Positions 23,358 to 38,300 of a stretch of DNA of 64,000 bases are shown here, in pieces. The DNA lies in contig NC_088305.1 in the NCBI RefSeq assembly GCF_032854445.1, forward strand, positions 14,743,717 to 14,807,716. The letters are read 5' to 3'. The stretch's first letter is position 1. The number at the start of each line of letters is the position of its first letter. Source of the stretch: Liolophura sinensis. Lineage: Eukaryota; Mollusca; Polyplacophora; Chitonida; Chitonidae. A model generated the notes under the pieces. That model was not told the DNA's origin. It saw only the letters and a program-made list of their open reading frames with translations, and ran no database searches. Both the position numbers and the translations under genes were made by a program.

Positions 23358-26300
23358 CTGAAAAACAATAGAAATTTAAAAAATTTTTAAAATAAAACAG
23401 TATACAGTTTTGTTTCATTACCTCTAATGAATTCATCTGGGAACAGTCCAGCTGAATCTTGAATCTGAATGAAGGATTCACGGCTTCGCGCCACTTCATC
23501 AGTATAGCAAGCTTATCGTAGCGACAAATCTGTAATTGTCTCTAGTATTTAGAAGAGATCTTAATAAATAGGACCGACCGTACGATAATAAGAAAATATT
23601 AAATAACTTTACTGTGTGCTTTAATGTGTATGGAGGTCAATATCGTTCTGAGCTATATATATATATAGATATATAGGCCATATATCTTATATTCCAATTA
23701 TCCCAAACTTTAACTTAAACCTGTTGTCTAGACTACTAGAAATGTATTTACCTTTCCTTTAAAACATGCTACATTGTGAGAACTCTGCCGGTTTAAAGGT
23801 TTCCCTATATTCACTTGTAGAGCACACATGAAACGTCGTCTATTTCTAACAATACCCACGCAGGGAAACCCGTCTCACAAATCGCTTGATATTATTTTGG
23901 CTGGCTAAGCAGATTGCACATTTAAAACCAAACTTAGAGTATATATGTTGGTGAATCGAGTTCTGTTTTTTTAATATTACATTGAACTTCAAAAAATGCA
24001 AAAAATACCAAATGCATATTTTTGCATTCTTACATCTCATCGCAATCTTAAATCAAATAATAAAATTACCCAAGCTGAAGAACGAACCCTGAGTTAGTGC
24101 AGTCGTTGTGAGCTCATGCTAGCTGCCTCTCCGGCCATACGTGAGAAAGTCTGGCAGCATCCTGCGGGTGGTCGTGTATTTCCACCCACCACAATGCTGG
24201 CCGCCGTCGTATAAGTGAAATTCTCACCACCAATAAATAGATGTTTCTCATCGATGCTTGCAGAATTCACATATTCAGATTTTATAAAATTTTTCAAAAC
24301 TTCTAAGAGCGGATTGTCTTTTACTCAAAAAGTGTCATATTTATTTAACAGATAAAGGGTCCTACCATACTCTAAACTCACGACGTGCGGTCACTAGACA
24401 GGAATCCAGTTTGAAAGAGGTTACAGAATTCGATCAGTGCAAATCAGTCGAATTTTTTGCTATTATATCAGAATATCCCAAGTTGTCACCTTTAACATAA
24501 TATTAGCCTCGTATGTGCACGTGTTACAGTTCAAAATCACAAAATAAACCTCCTGAAATTTATAAACCGGGTCGCATTGTAACTTTTTCAACCTTTACAA
24601 TCATTACAACACTATAAATAGTACATGTACTAGCCTGATATTCACTGTTAGGCAATAATTTGAGCTATTCTTAACAAATACAAAGAAAAAAAGAAATTTA
24701 TTTGATTGTCGAACATGGATTTTTGCCAAAAATATTTCTAAAGATATCTGAACCCTAGAAACTGTTTTGGGGATTCATTTCATGTAATGTGTAATGTTTA
24801 ATCACGCTACTCAACCCGATTTGCTTTCAGAATCCAGCCAGTTTATCTGATAACATACTACTTCTACGGCGTGATTTCGTTTTTATACATGAATTCCACA
24901 TCCAATTTGTCTACGCTTTGACAAGCAAACAAACCTGTCTGGATGCTCGAGAACAGCCCGTCTCCAAATCCCCGTGACCTGCCATCTTAAACTTCATGTA
25001 AGACTTAGATTTGTCCATATAACCCGGCGTAAACTGTGAATAGAAGCAATTGTTAGTCAGTTAGAACATAAAAAGTTAAAAGAAAGTGTTAATTAGTGAA
25101 GTCGATATAGGACTTTTCCCTCCCTCGGCTTGTGTAAAAACAAGTAGCAAGGTAGCGAGGTGAGATTCCGAGGTAAATCCAGGTGCCTCGCGACCACACT
25201 TATGTATTACAAATGTGGACGTAGCGATGTGGCCAAAGGTTCTCTGTCGGCTTCCATAGTCAGTTGAAGCGGGCGAGCATGCAGTTATAAAGAGCTGTTA
25301 AATCATAAAAATAAGTTGACAGTTATCATGTGAAAACGTCAGTCTGTTATTACATGAATCCTAAAGAAAATGAAGAGCCGCACGTTCAAAACTATATGTT
25401 AAAATGAGCCAGCAAGCTATCACTTAATCTATTGACGCGAACAAGCAAGTAGCTATATATTATCATCACGAGCTGTTAAAGAAGACGACTAATGAGTCAG
25501 TCGTGCATGCTGCTGACCGACAGACAAACAGTCACTTAGTTATCACATGCACAAGTTGCTAACGGAGACGGGAAAGGAGTCGGCGGTGTGTACTGCTGAC
25601 TGACAGAGAGTCATACAGTTACCACGAGCTGTTAACGAAGGTGGATACTGAGTCAGTCGTGTATACTGCTGACTGACAGACAAACAGCCACTCAGTTATC
25701 AGAAGCACAAACTGATAGCGGAGGCGGATATGAGTCATCGTGTATACTGTGGACTGACAGACAAACAGCCTTATGACATTGATTTATTTAATTATTTATT
25801 TATTTATTTGATTGGTGTTTTACGCCGTACTCAAGGATATTTCCCTTATACGACGGCGGCCAGCATTATAGTGGGTGAAAACCGGGCAGATCCCGGGGGA
25901 GGAAGCCAGCATGAGCTGGACTTGAGCTCACTTGACCGCATTGGTGAGAGATTCCTGGGTCATTACGCTGCGCTAGCACGCTAACCAACTGAGCCACGGA
26001 GGCCCCGCCTTATGACTTTGAACCTGCGGATAGCCTTGAATTTCCCCAGGTCGTTGCCCGGTTTCCCTCCACCAAAAAGCTGGCTACCGTGGCGTAAGTG
26101 AAATATTATTAAGAATGATGTAAAGCTCAGGTGAAATAAATAAATAAATAAATAACATGAGTTGTTTATAAAACAGGAAATACAGATAACAAATAAACGG
26201 GGTAAATAATACAGCAAAATGCAAGATAAAGGGATTAAAGCCAAAGTCAGCTATACAATGTCATGCCGGATATCTTGACTTAAATAACTCATGATGTAAC

Positions 26301-29300
26301 TTCACACGACAATTTACTTTAATCAGGGTTTTCATTGGTCAGTTAATAACGATGGTTTGGAACGAGTTCGTGACCGAGTGGTTCCGAGGTAATCGTATTT
26401 TAATCGCTTGAACACACACGGTGTTGGTTTAACCCTAACCTGAGAGTGACCGGCTTGAAAAAAAAATCGCCATGTACATGCATGGTCACGTCATGTATAG
26501 GCCTAGTCAGATGCCATGTGAATTGTCAATCCAGTCCGAGAGCGGAAGACTAAACCACGATGTGAATAATCAGTACTCAAAGATGATGATGTGGACAGTC
26601 AGTGCACGGAGACCACAGAGTAGTATATTACAATCATATGCTTTATTTCTTTTGGCACATTTCATTTATCCAGAAATATCCAGAAATACGACGTTCGGAC
26701 AAGCATTCAATATGATTTATTTATTTATATTTATTTATTTAATTCATTGATGTTTTACGCCGTACTCAAGAATATTTCACTTATACGACGGCGACCAGCA
26801 TTATGCTGGGAGGACACCGGACAGAGTCGTAGGGAAACCCACGACCATCCGCTGGTTGCTGGCAAACCTTCCCGCGTACGGCCGGAAAGAATACAGTATG
26901 AACTGGCGGGCTGGCTGGCCCGGCTAAGCCTCAGTAATATGCATATGCTAAGTGTGTAACATTTATACTCGGCACAGTTTATCATGATTCCAGAAAATAT
27001 CATTGCTAGCTTGTCAACTTGGACCATTCTTGAGCATCAACTAGTTGTTATCTTGGGAGCCGATACCAAACTCATGTCCAACAACATAAATCGCTTTCGA
27101 TAAGCATAGAGCAAGTTGAGATCACAGGACAGTTTAATCATACGATCAGCGTCAAATGCACAATCCTAGGATCAGATAATTTTGTTTTCTGAGTATGGTT
27201 TTCGTAACTTTTCTCGTTAATCGCGTTGTCTCTTGACGCTACAACCAAGATGTCAACTTACAGAAACTAGACCCATGTAGCTTGGAAACTATTTTGGCAT
27301 TTTTTTTTAAAAAAAGAAATCTTGAGTAGATTAATGATTTTGACACCGTCTCCATTATTGATTACCTGCAGAGGATTTGCGCTTGACTTCAATATGACAG
27401 AATAATTGTTTCAGTTTTCTAATCAGTAGTGAAGCGTTATTTACAAGGGCTGGTCAAACAACACTGTGGCAATCTTGTTGCGCATATCAGGTCGTATAGG
27501 GATCTGTATGATCATAGGCGTGAAGACAACCATTATAGCTGATCTCTAGAACTCTGGAATCGAAGTTATAGATTACCTACCAAAATATTATCAGAACTAC
27601 TGGATACACCTTCGTAGTCATAAACGAAAAAATTCTATAGGGTAATAAATTTGCATTCCTAGTCTTTCAAAGTATTGCTCAAATAAAACGCGCCGCTAAA
27701 ATATTTTTTTCCATTTATTTAACGTTGAATATTTGGCAAGTTTTTACGCAGCTTCATCATATATACGTTTGTAAATACTGTAATCTTCATGTCAAAGGAA
27801 TACCAGTTACGAAAACTGATCTCTCATGGAGTTTGCGGTGAGCTATAAATCTGTTTGCGATTGCGGGGTTTTCTAACTACTTTTTAACTGATTACGTCTA
27901 AAAGGTGAAATGTCAAATACTCTGACATGGGGTCAAATGAATGGCCGAGATAACCAAGATGGTTTGATAACATATACATGTGACACGCACAATTCCCAAA
28001 CTCTTTAGATGTTTTATTTCCAGTTAATCTATTAAACGTGCTTATACTGGTATAATATTTATGTTTCACTCGAAGATTTTTCCCGGTCTTCTTACGACAG
28101 AATACTTTGTAATGTGTCAGAATTATATTCAAGACCGCTATTTGGACAGAATAATACAATTCTTAATTACATGTTCTGAGGTAATTCATGATCGTTTAAC
28201 GCCATACACACGATTTTTTCACTTATGCGAAGACGGTTACGTTTATGGGTGAAGGAAACTGGAGTACTCGGAGAAAACCACCGACTTTTAGCCAGCTACT
28301 AACGAACTTTAACACGTGTGACGCATAGATACATGATAGCGCACCACACTTACGACTGCACAAACAGTCACACGAGTGTCGTCGAAGACTTACTGCCCAT
28401 GCGCGGCCCTAGAACAGTAAAAGTTTACTAGTATGTCCAAAGATGAACAGCGAGAGCATTAGTCACTGAGAACCAATTTAAAGCATGGACTTCACGGGGA
28501 GAATACTGGGTACCTTTTTTCGAAACCACCGTGCTTTGGATTTACATCTTGAAGTAGATCCTTGTTTAAGTTCATGCGCCAATGCCCTTTGGCGTTGGCC
28601 ACCGCTACATCCCATCTCAATGACCAAGCACAATGTGCTACCTTATTTGGGTATTAAAAGCTGCTCAGTTTTCTGAACGATGGTGGTGGGGAATGATGTG
28701 TATACTGCCCTTGTTAGGCGAAACTAGACAGCAGCAAGCGCTGAACCGAGATGAGAAGCTCTACAGGAGAACGGTGTTGTTGTTGTGAATAGTGTTGATC
28801 GAGGGGAGCATTTTTGTTACGTGCATGCGTATAACAGGCCTGATTTCACAGGTTACGTTTGATCATTTGCCAATTATTACACTGTCATCGTTGCTCTCTT
28901 GCTTTCCTCTGTTTTTTTTGCAAGTCTTTTATCATATTTAATGACATGTTCGTGTATATTAAATGTAAATTATAGCGGGCAGGTTTAAATCTGAAAGAAG
29001 AAAAACTTTGATGTAAACTGTAAGCAAGATGAATACATTGTTCTAGGCTTTGTGGCCTGTAGCAGAGAATCAGTTAGCCATTGTCCTCCTTGCGGAGGAC
29101 AACAGAGGAACATTCCTCCTTTGGATACGTACCGTTGTTGTTGTTGGCGTATCCGGCAAATCGAGCCGTAGGCACAGAATTTTGGCCAGGAAGCCAAAGC
29201 AAATTTTCTTCACGTACTCGGGGACTTCCCTACCGCGCACTCCTTTGTGATGGATGTTCAGAGTTAAAACAGTGAAGCCCGTGGCGAATGACACAATACA

Positions 29301-32300
29301 TATTGTTATTCCATAATATAATCCTGAAATGGAAGCAAAACGGGGGAAATGGTAGTTCCATATTAACATGCTGGCTACGGGAAAACAGCAAAATAGTCTT
29401 CTACGACTTAAACCTTAACAGAAGACGTCAGCACATTACATTTAATTGTGTTTAATTTCACCTTATTAAATTCACATTACTTTACAATAATCACGGTTTT
29501 CTCACTGTTTTTTTTCTTTATTGCACTGGTTTACTTCTTTCACATGTTACTTTGGTGCGAAAACCAATGAACCTAGATTAAGTTTGACAATTTTGCTGAC
29601 GTAAGCCTAGGCTGGATTCGATCTCTCGACCTCACTGGACGTTTACTCTGTTATTAATTTATTTGTTTGATTGGTGTTTTACGCTGTACTCAAGAATATC
29701 AAGAATACGGCGGCCAGCATCATTAGGAAACCGGGGGAAATCCACGATCATTAACTTTGCTCCATTCTATGAGATTAATATAATTCCGGTAGATTCTAGT
29801 ACATTAATTTTTTTCGGGGGGGGGGGTGCTTTTTCTTCATTTAAAAAATCATGTTTCTCTGTGTGTAAGATAAATGAAAAATTGAGGTCCTCATCGAAAT
29901 GAATTTAAATTAGTCAGAGTATATAAGTACACATACATGAAGTAAATAAATAAGTTAATAAATGAATCGTTTTCCCATGCACAGCCTACAGCAAACTCAC
30001 CTATTAAAGGGAGGTCATCGGATGTGGGCGGCATGTTCTCTGCCACGAGCATCATGAAGACAGTCATTGACAGCAGGGTGGTTATACCCATCGTCACTTT
30101 CTCCCCGGAGTCCGAGGGTATATAAAAGCCCAGCAGGGCCACTAGAGTGATTAACACGCAAGGAAGCACCATGTTAAACACGTAAAACAAAGGGCGCCTC
30201 CGAATTCGTATATAGAACGTAATGTCAGGGTAAGGCTCTAGGCAGCACGAATAGAAAACAACATGGCGCTGAACTTCCAGGTTCAAGAGGTCCCATTCAC
30301 TGCTCTCGATGTAATTGGATATATCGCCTTTATGGGAGTTCATTGTCAAATTCAGCTGATAGCCGTCGTACGTCCAAGAGGCGAACAACATGTTGCACTT
30401 CTGCTCGTCAAACGGGAAATACTTCACGTCGATCATGCAGGAACTTTTGAATATGATCATAGACAGCCACGTGACGTTGCCGTCATGTGACACCATGACG
30501 TTGGTACTAATGCTGGACATGTAAGACGAGACGTCGGCACTGAAATGAAAGAGAAAGTGACAGTTAAAGAGTCCAAAGATCACGGGATTAAAAGCTCTGA
30601 TGAAGCAATGTCCATTTTGTTACACTACTCATTCATTGGCCAAGTAAGTGCAGCTGTAATATTAAGAATTCTATAAGTATTGTGAGTCCAGTACCGGTTT
30701 GATCGGTCAGAATAATAGCCCCTATACTTCAAATGCCAACCCACGACAAAACTTCGCATAATTTTGTTGAATATGTGCGAAACGGCCCAAGGGTGGAACT
30801 TATCTGGGCGAAGTTTTAATTCGGAAATTAATTTTAATACCCACCCGTTTGAAAAACCGACGATTAAATGGATAAAGCGACCCAAACTCACCAGTGAAGG
30901 CCTGAACCAAATCTGAGTCAGTACAGTGACCTGTTTTGTAACGTTAGACCAAGTTTTACCAAGGTACAGTTCAGTACAATGAACCATTTTACCAAGGTAC
31001 AGTTCAGTACAATGAACCATTTTACCAAGGTACAGTTCAGTACAATGAACCATTTTACCAAGGTACAGTTCAGTACAATGAACCATTTTACCAAGGTACA
31101 GTTCAGTACAATGAACCATTTTACCAAGGTACAGTTCAGTACAATGAACCATTTTACCAAGGTACAGTTCAGTACAATGAACCATTTTACCAAAGTACAG
31201 TTCAGTACAATGAACTATTTTGCGGTCGTTGTCAGTTCATGTCCAGCTCTCGTTGGCTTCCTCTCCGACCGTAAGTGGGAAGGTCCGCCTGCGGATGGTC
31301 GCGGGTTTCCGCCGGGCTCTGACCGGTTTCCTCCCACCATAATGCTGGCTGCCGTCGTATAAGTGAAATATTCTCGGGTACGGCGTAAAACACCAATCAA
31401 ATAAATAAATAAATGAAATATTTTGAAAGAAAAAATTGATTAGTGACAGACGAGAAATAAACCTATCCCTTTCTCCCCGGTACCTGTAGAGGACATGCAT
31501 GACAACTGTGTTATTCTAAAAATATTGATCTGAGCTTGATTTTTTGTACGGAAAGTTATTATCGAGTAACCCATTTCTAATCACCGTCTTAACATCGTCT
31601 CTCGTATCAGGAAATCCACATATATCAGGATAGCTTCCACTCGATCTCCTCTCAGTCATCTTTTTAGCCTAGCAATGATTGTCCACTTGCAAGCAAGAGC
31701 CGCATTTCCATTCCTGGAAATAACCGTCCGTTTCTGACCCAAACATTACATGCCGAGGTCTTACACTATGAACGAGACGCATTTAACGCCGCACAAAGCC
31801 TTTTAAATGGAGTTCGTTGTTCAGTAAGTGGTATGAATCCCTCATTAGTAACACCGGTATAAAATATTTAACAAGCCTATACTTGTTCACGTATAAATAC
31901 GACTATATGTGGAAGTTATGAAAGAATAATATTTATAGACAGTCTATTGATTATCTGCTAGCTTTAAATAACCTGTATGTACGAAAGCCTGTGAAAGACA
32001 TCTACATTCCCTAAATAGAGGAAACTTCAGATCGTCCATATAACACATTTCACTTTCACTTGTACAAAAACGACAACAGATGTTTTGTCCTTACGACTAA
32101 AGGGTTAGTCGTAATTGTTGACATTGTTGAATTATCCTTCAATGGCTGGCAGTATTTCAGAGAATCCATCATGAGCAGTACCAGTGTCTCGTCTTATAGC
32201 ATTTACTGGATGGAGTGTGTTGAGTGACGATTTCAACCAAAGTCACAAGTTATTACTACAAAAACTGGTGCATCAGGGATATTCCATTAAAATAGGTCCT

Positions 32301-35300
32301 TTTAGTTCCTTAAATCTCGCACTTGTGAGATACCATGGATCTCTGCATCATAAATGTGTCTGTTTCCGCTTAATGTGTTAATCTTTTATTATATTGTAAT
32401 TATTGGGGCCTCCGTGGCTCAGTTGTTAGCGTAAGGACCCAGGAGCCTCTAGCGAATGCGGTCGCTGTTAGTTTAACTGAAGCTCTCCGACCGTAAGTGC
32501 GAAGGTTTGCCAAAACCTGCGGATCGTCTGCCCGATTTCCTTTCACCACAATGCTGGCCGCCGTCGTATAAGTGAAATATTCTTGAGTAAAACACAAATC
32601 AAATATATAAATATTGTGATTATTGACCAAGAATTTCATTAAGGTTGGCTACCTCTGTACAAATGTCTGTTACGAAGCTTAAATTTAAGAATTCAAAACA
32701 TATGGGTGGGCATAGACAATCTACTTGAAGTTTGGATAAACGTAAGAGGGACAACGCAGAAAAACAATGTGTGATTTGCGTACACATTCACATATTACCT
32801 GAGTTAACAGGTGAGTCTGGACTTGAGTAATATAACGGAAGACACCTGCCTGTAAATCAGTAAATACAATGTACTGGAACTCACTTGTTGTATAGCAACA
32901 CATCCGGTTTCCAAATATCGCTGTGCGGTAGACGGACCACTTTTATATTATCATATTTGCCAGGGTCCCATTTTAAATTTTCATCTATCCATGCCTGGTG
33001 AGAAAGAAAGAAATCAAAGGTATACACAGGTATATATTTAATCGTAGGCGTTGTCTTAATAATGTACATATACGATCCCATTCACACACCTGTAAACAAG
33101 TACGTATTTAATCTAAGATTGCATTCTGTAAAAAAATGTTGTTAATTCCGTGGCGTGGAGTTTAATATAAAGTAACAGACCATGTGCTGGTCAGGTCCGG
33201 TATAGTGAATTACCTCCCTTTCTTTGCCTATGTTTTTTAAAGTTTAATGTCACAGCATGATTCTAACTAACGTTCAAATAAAGAAAACATCGATGAAAAC
33301 GGTTTCTATAAATACCACGTGCTGTATTGCAGTGGCATCATTGGTCACACAGACCTCCTGAGCGTGAGATGGCCTCTACAACTATATTTTATTGCGTAAT
33401 GTAATTTTTTCTTCGCAGATGTGTCCATATAAGTGCGTTTTCCATAAACATCTTTCGGAGCGACAGCTGTTCACCTGGTTGGAGTACAGCACATCTTTAA
33501 AAGGTCATCGATTATAAAGAAGTCTTTCATAGTTTTAATGAAAGACTAATGTTTCAATTTCATTTAAATGTTCAATAGAAATTTCAATAGAAATTATTTC
33601 GAACAACGAGCCACATTATCCGGTTTACTTTGATGCACACTGCGTACTAAGACAATCAATCAAAACAAAGTCCCTTTGACATTTGTAAAAACATTAGTAA
33701 GACCTTAGTCTCAAGCCATTAACATTTTGAAGACTGGCTGGCTGGGGTTTTCATCAATGTAAACCATAGCCTTATCTTCGGACACTCTGCAGAGCATTCC
33801 TCGTTAATGTCGGGGTACATGTACTGTTTCTTTACTGATATATTACCGGTACAATCTACAGCACAACAGAACAGATACTTTTAACGCAGGAAAGTAAAAA
33901 TGTAGCTGCGATTAGCAACGTTAATTTATGACGACACGAAATATGTCTACAGGTGGAATGGCCCCGTTTGTCTTTAGCCAAAGAAGTTTTTGGCTCAAAA
34001 TGCCTAACACACGACAACAAATTTCACCATAATTATAAAAAGGCCAGACAAAAGAAATACTGCCAAAATTAGATTCGAACTCTAAGCCATTTTGTCTCTT
34101 TGGGAAATCCTTTATTATGCTGAGTGTGCAGTGATGAGCTCAGACCTCGAACCACTGTCGTGTTTACGCAAGATAGGTTTGTAAACGAGACAAACAAATC
34201 CATGTTTATCGATTGTGCTTGTTTGTTCACAAAGCCACAGAGATGCCATGTATCTGTGCCTCTGACCTTTGAAATTCTGACGTAGCCTGAACACCATAGT
34301 GTGCACAGGCCTTTTGTTTTTGTATTCTTTGCTCGATTGAAGCTGATTCTATCCTGGGAGACAACGCACAAAAGACAGGACACAGTGCGATTAAAAAGTC
34401 TTCGCTTGGTATTAAATATTTATGGCCATTGCTGACTTTCCTCTTGAATACACTTTGGCACAGTGTTCCGGAGAGCCCAGAGCTAATATTTAAACATGGC
34501 GATGCAAAATGTTACCTATCGTATTAGACATGTTTTTAAGATGAGGTAGTATTGTTCCATGCATGTGACACACCTACATTCTTCTATTATGATGTGACCG
34601 AATACACTTTGGCACAGATAGCACAGTTGGTAGAGCGTCCGCTTCGGGACCGGTAGATCCAGGATCAATCCTTGGTCGAGTCACACCTAAGACTTTAAAA
34701 GAGGAAGTTGTAACTTCCTCGCTTGGCGTTCAGCATGAAGGGGATAGTGCAACGACTGGTTGACCCGTATCAGTATAATGGCTCGGGCGGGGCGGCTTAC
34801 TTGCCTTCGGTAAGTCGTCTCAGTGATGCAGCACTAAATAAAAGAGCGGTGGAAATCCGTCCTGCAACAAGGAGGCACATTACACGTGCATGCACCCTAA
34901 TGATTCCTTCGTCGTCATATGACTGAAAAATTGTTGAGTACGACGTTAAACCCCAAGCACTCACTCACTCACTCACTCGATTATGATGTTGGCCTGGTCT
35001 TTCAACCACAAGACTGTGATGTTTAAACATTTACAGTGTTTTTTTATTAATCCTTAAATCCTATGGTATAGTTGGAATTTGGCAGATAAATGAATAACGA
35101 ATCGATGTGATAAATGAAATTCTGATATGTACCCTTATGTTCTTGCAATACAATGGGTTATACATGTGTGAATACTGTAAATGTTTACTGATTAACAGTA
35201 GCTTCTGTTGCTCACTGTTATGATTTACAAGGCCTATTCCAGTATCTCAGCGTATCGCAAATTTGGCATGGACTTTACCATCTATCACAAAAGGCTATAA

Positions 35301-38300
35301 TGCTCTTTTCAGCCTTAATTTACAGGCAATACCAGAGTACTGAATTAACATTTATATCACATAGAGATAGCGTGATTTAATACAATTTGCGTGTCGAATC
35401 CACTCCTGCACTATTATGGTAATGATTATGGCTAATTGGGACGACTGGGAGATACTAAAATAATGTCACAGTTCCACATAAGACCGATTAAGTTTTTTCA
35501 TAGGCCCAAATTATATTTCATCTATTTCGTAGCATATTGTATTCATTCTTGTATGATAGGGTTCCTCAACTCAAGTGAAATAAATCTGGTGAATCTAATG
35601 TCAACTCATTACCTGTTCGTGATTTAGGGATCGTTTTATAACGTTTCACAATCTGAGAAAAAAATATATAAACGTACAATATGTTGCAAAATGACATGAG
35701 AACTTTGGTTAAACATTGGTAAATATAACATTGTAGACATTTTGAAAATGCCTCTACTTTATACATGTATACAGGTTTATGTCCCAAAAATTAATTGCCG
35801 TTAAACCATATTGTAGAATAGTTGCCACGAGCGACGCACATCAGTCCGCTTATACCAGGCCTTCACTAAAATCCAGCCTGTAGAGCATAACGCTGAGAAG
35901 AAACAAGATTCGATGGCGTGAACTAATTCTAACGGTTTAATAAACAACACAGAGTAATTTTGACTAATTCTAGACCATTAACTGTCAATAAATTGAAATT
36001 AACATCACTGTATTTTTATTTAACATTATTCTGCTGAAGAGTTGGTTAGCGCGCTAGCGAAGCGTAATAACCCAGGAGTCTCTCACCAATGCGGCCGCTG
36101 TGAGTTCAAGTCCAGCTCATGCTGGCTTCCTCTCCGGCCGTACGTGGGAAGGTCTGTCAGCAACCTGCGCATGGTCGTGGGTTTCCTCCGGGCTGTGCCC
36201 GGTTTCCACCCACCATAATGCTGGCCCCCGTCGTATAAGTGAAATATTTTTGAGTACGGCGTAAAACACCAATCAAATAAATAAATATTCTGCTTAAGCC
36301 GTGGTGCTATACTGGTCGTGTACCTTTGTACCTTTCAAACACTTACATGAACAGTTGGAATAAATCCTTAACTGATATATCTTGAGAGAAGGTCAGCTTC
36401 TTTCTGTGTGTTCACCAGTTACGCGTGACCATTGGCCAGTTATCTCACTGTCAACGCTGCTCAGGTTTTTCTCTCCATACTGTCTTTTACGTCGGATTTG
36501 CCACCATATCTCTATACGGGCAATCTAATAATTCAACTATGGCGCCAAAAGACACATTTAAATTACGTCAAATAGTTTGCACCCTATACAAAATGAGAAT
36601 AATCCTTTAGGTATATACTTCAACTATTTCGTTCAGATGGTCTGCATAAAAGATCGTCGTGGTAAAGAAATAGGCCGCTGGGTTCAACACACCAATGCGG
36701 TCGCTGTGAGTTCAAGTCCAGCTCATGCTGGCTTAATGTTCGGCCATACGTAGGAAGGTGCTGTAGCAGCCTGGTTGTGGTTTTTCCCCCAAGCTCTGCC
36801 GGGTTTCCTCTCACCATAATGCTGACAGCCGACGTATAAGTAAAATATTCTTGAGTACGGCGTAAAATGTCAATGAAGTAAATAAATATGGGCTCAACAG
36901 GCCAGAAAAGCACAATGTGGTTTATTAATTTTTTACACGTATACACGCCCTTGTTTGATGTTTGTTGGAAGTATTTTATGGTACAGCTCTTTTATGTTAA
37001 TTAAGCATAGCATAAAAATCAGACTTACCTGGTTCAGCCAGCAATTTGTTGTTAAAATTTGATTCTTTTCATCCTAAAAAAAGTCAGAAAAAAGACAATA
37101 AAATTAAATAAAAGCTAACACTTTGGAGTTACAATTTAATTCTATTCATCCTGGAGGGATAGAAAATGTAGCCTGTGGTGTCAAGAAATTGGACTTTTAC
37201 TCCTTTAACCCATGACAAAGAGAGAAAACTTAATAAAGTTACAGGAATAGCTTAGTATTTTGTACTTGATTTTCAATTCTGTGCAATCTGGAAAAACATA
37301 AAATTAAAAAAAGAACAAAAAAGTAGGATTTAATGCCTCTGATAACATTGAGGCTGTTTTTTTTAAGTCGCGTCAGTGTAGAGAACCAAATCTTTATAAG
37401 TTAGGAATTTATGACTGATGTCATGTTTTGGATGACTAACTGTTACGAATAGAGACGTGCGACTTCTCTTAAATGGAAACACTTTTCTTGTTTTCATTTA
37501 GAGTGTTTGAAGTCTCCGATGCCAGTGAATGAATCCATCATTAAATAACACCAGGTTTCGTTCCGTGGCATTAACTTCGAATTTATATCTGTTACGAGAG
37601 TAAGTCCCGAGGTTCCAATTACGTAAGGTAAAACTGTGTCCGAAATCTGTCAAGGGCAGGGTTTCGTTCGAGGGAAAAAAAACGAATCCTGCGGCTGGAT
37701 CGATTGCGAGCCTCTCCCGTCGGTCGAACCTTTGACACGATAATTGGCCGCTGGATAATGACAAATGGGGCCATTACTCCTCAAAAAAATCTGATATTCG
37801 TCGACTTTTGACACCTTTATGGTTGTCATCCATAATCTGCATTTCCAATTGGCAAATAATGCTCTCTGACGTACTCATTTTCCGCCACGGATTTAAAACA
37901 ATATCATTTCTGGATCAAAAAAGAACTTCGTGTTACCGACCTTCATCTTTTATTCTGCTTCTTTTTTTAAACATCGAAATACACTGACCCACTAAACTAC
38001 AAACCTCGTGAATTTTGCGAATGTGTTAAGCTAGTAGAGGCGCACTTTACCGAAAATCTATCAGCAAAATTATGAAATGATGGGATGCGCCACGGTTGAA
38101 TTAGACGAATTCAATGGCGATGGAAACATTGTCTTTTTCAAATAATAACATTTACTTAAAATGTTAAATTTTTTATTGAAATTAATATTTTCTTTCTTTA
38201 AGCTGCGCCCACGTTAAATTGATGACAATGTTAGTAATACGACAGTATTGGGAAAATCACAGTTCTTACCATTTTGTCTAATACTAAGGTTTTATTGGTG

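Noticed and set aside
27369-27480. Extra nAChR loop exon ending CTCTGCAG|GTAATC
   Set aside because: A good donor, but every plausible acceptor gives a stop codon or the wrong phase.
30625-31185. 186-codon minus frame with MVHCTELYLGK repeats
   Set aside because: It is the 33-bp minisatellite plus intron sequence between nAChR exons 4 and 5.
34596-34700. tRNA gene
   Set aside because: A and B boxes belong to the tRNA-like head of a SINE with a long non-tRNA body and target duplication.
37498-37764. 88-codon minus frame in nAChR intron 2
   Set aside because: No ATG, no convincing splice borders and no known domain; it lies inside the intron between exons 2 and 3 side regions.
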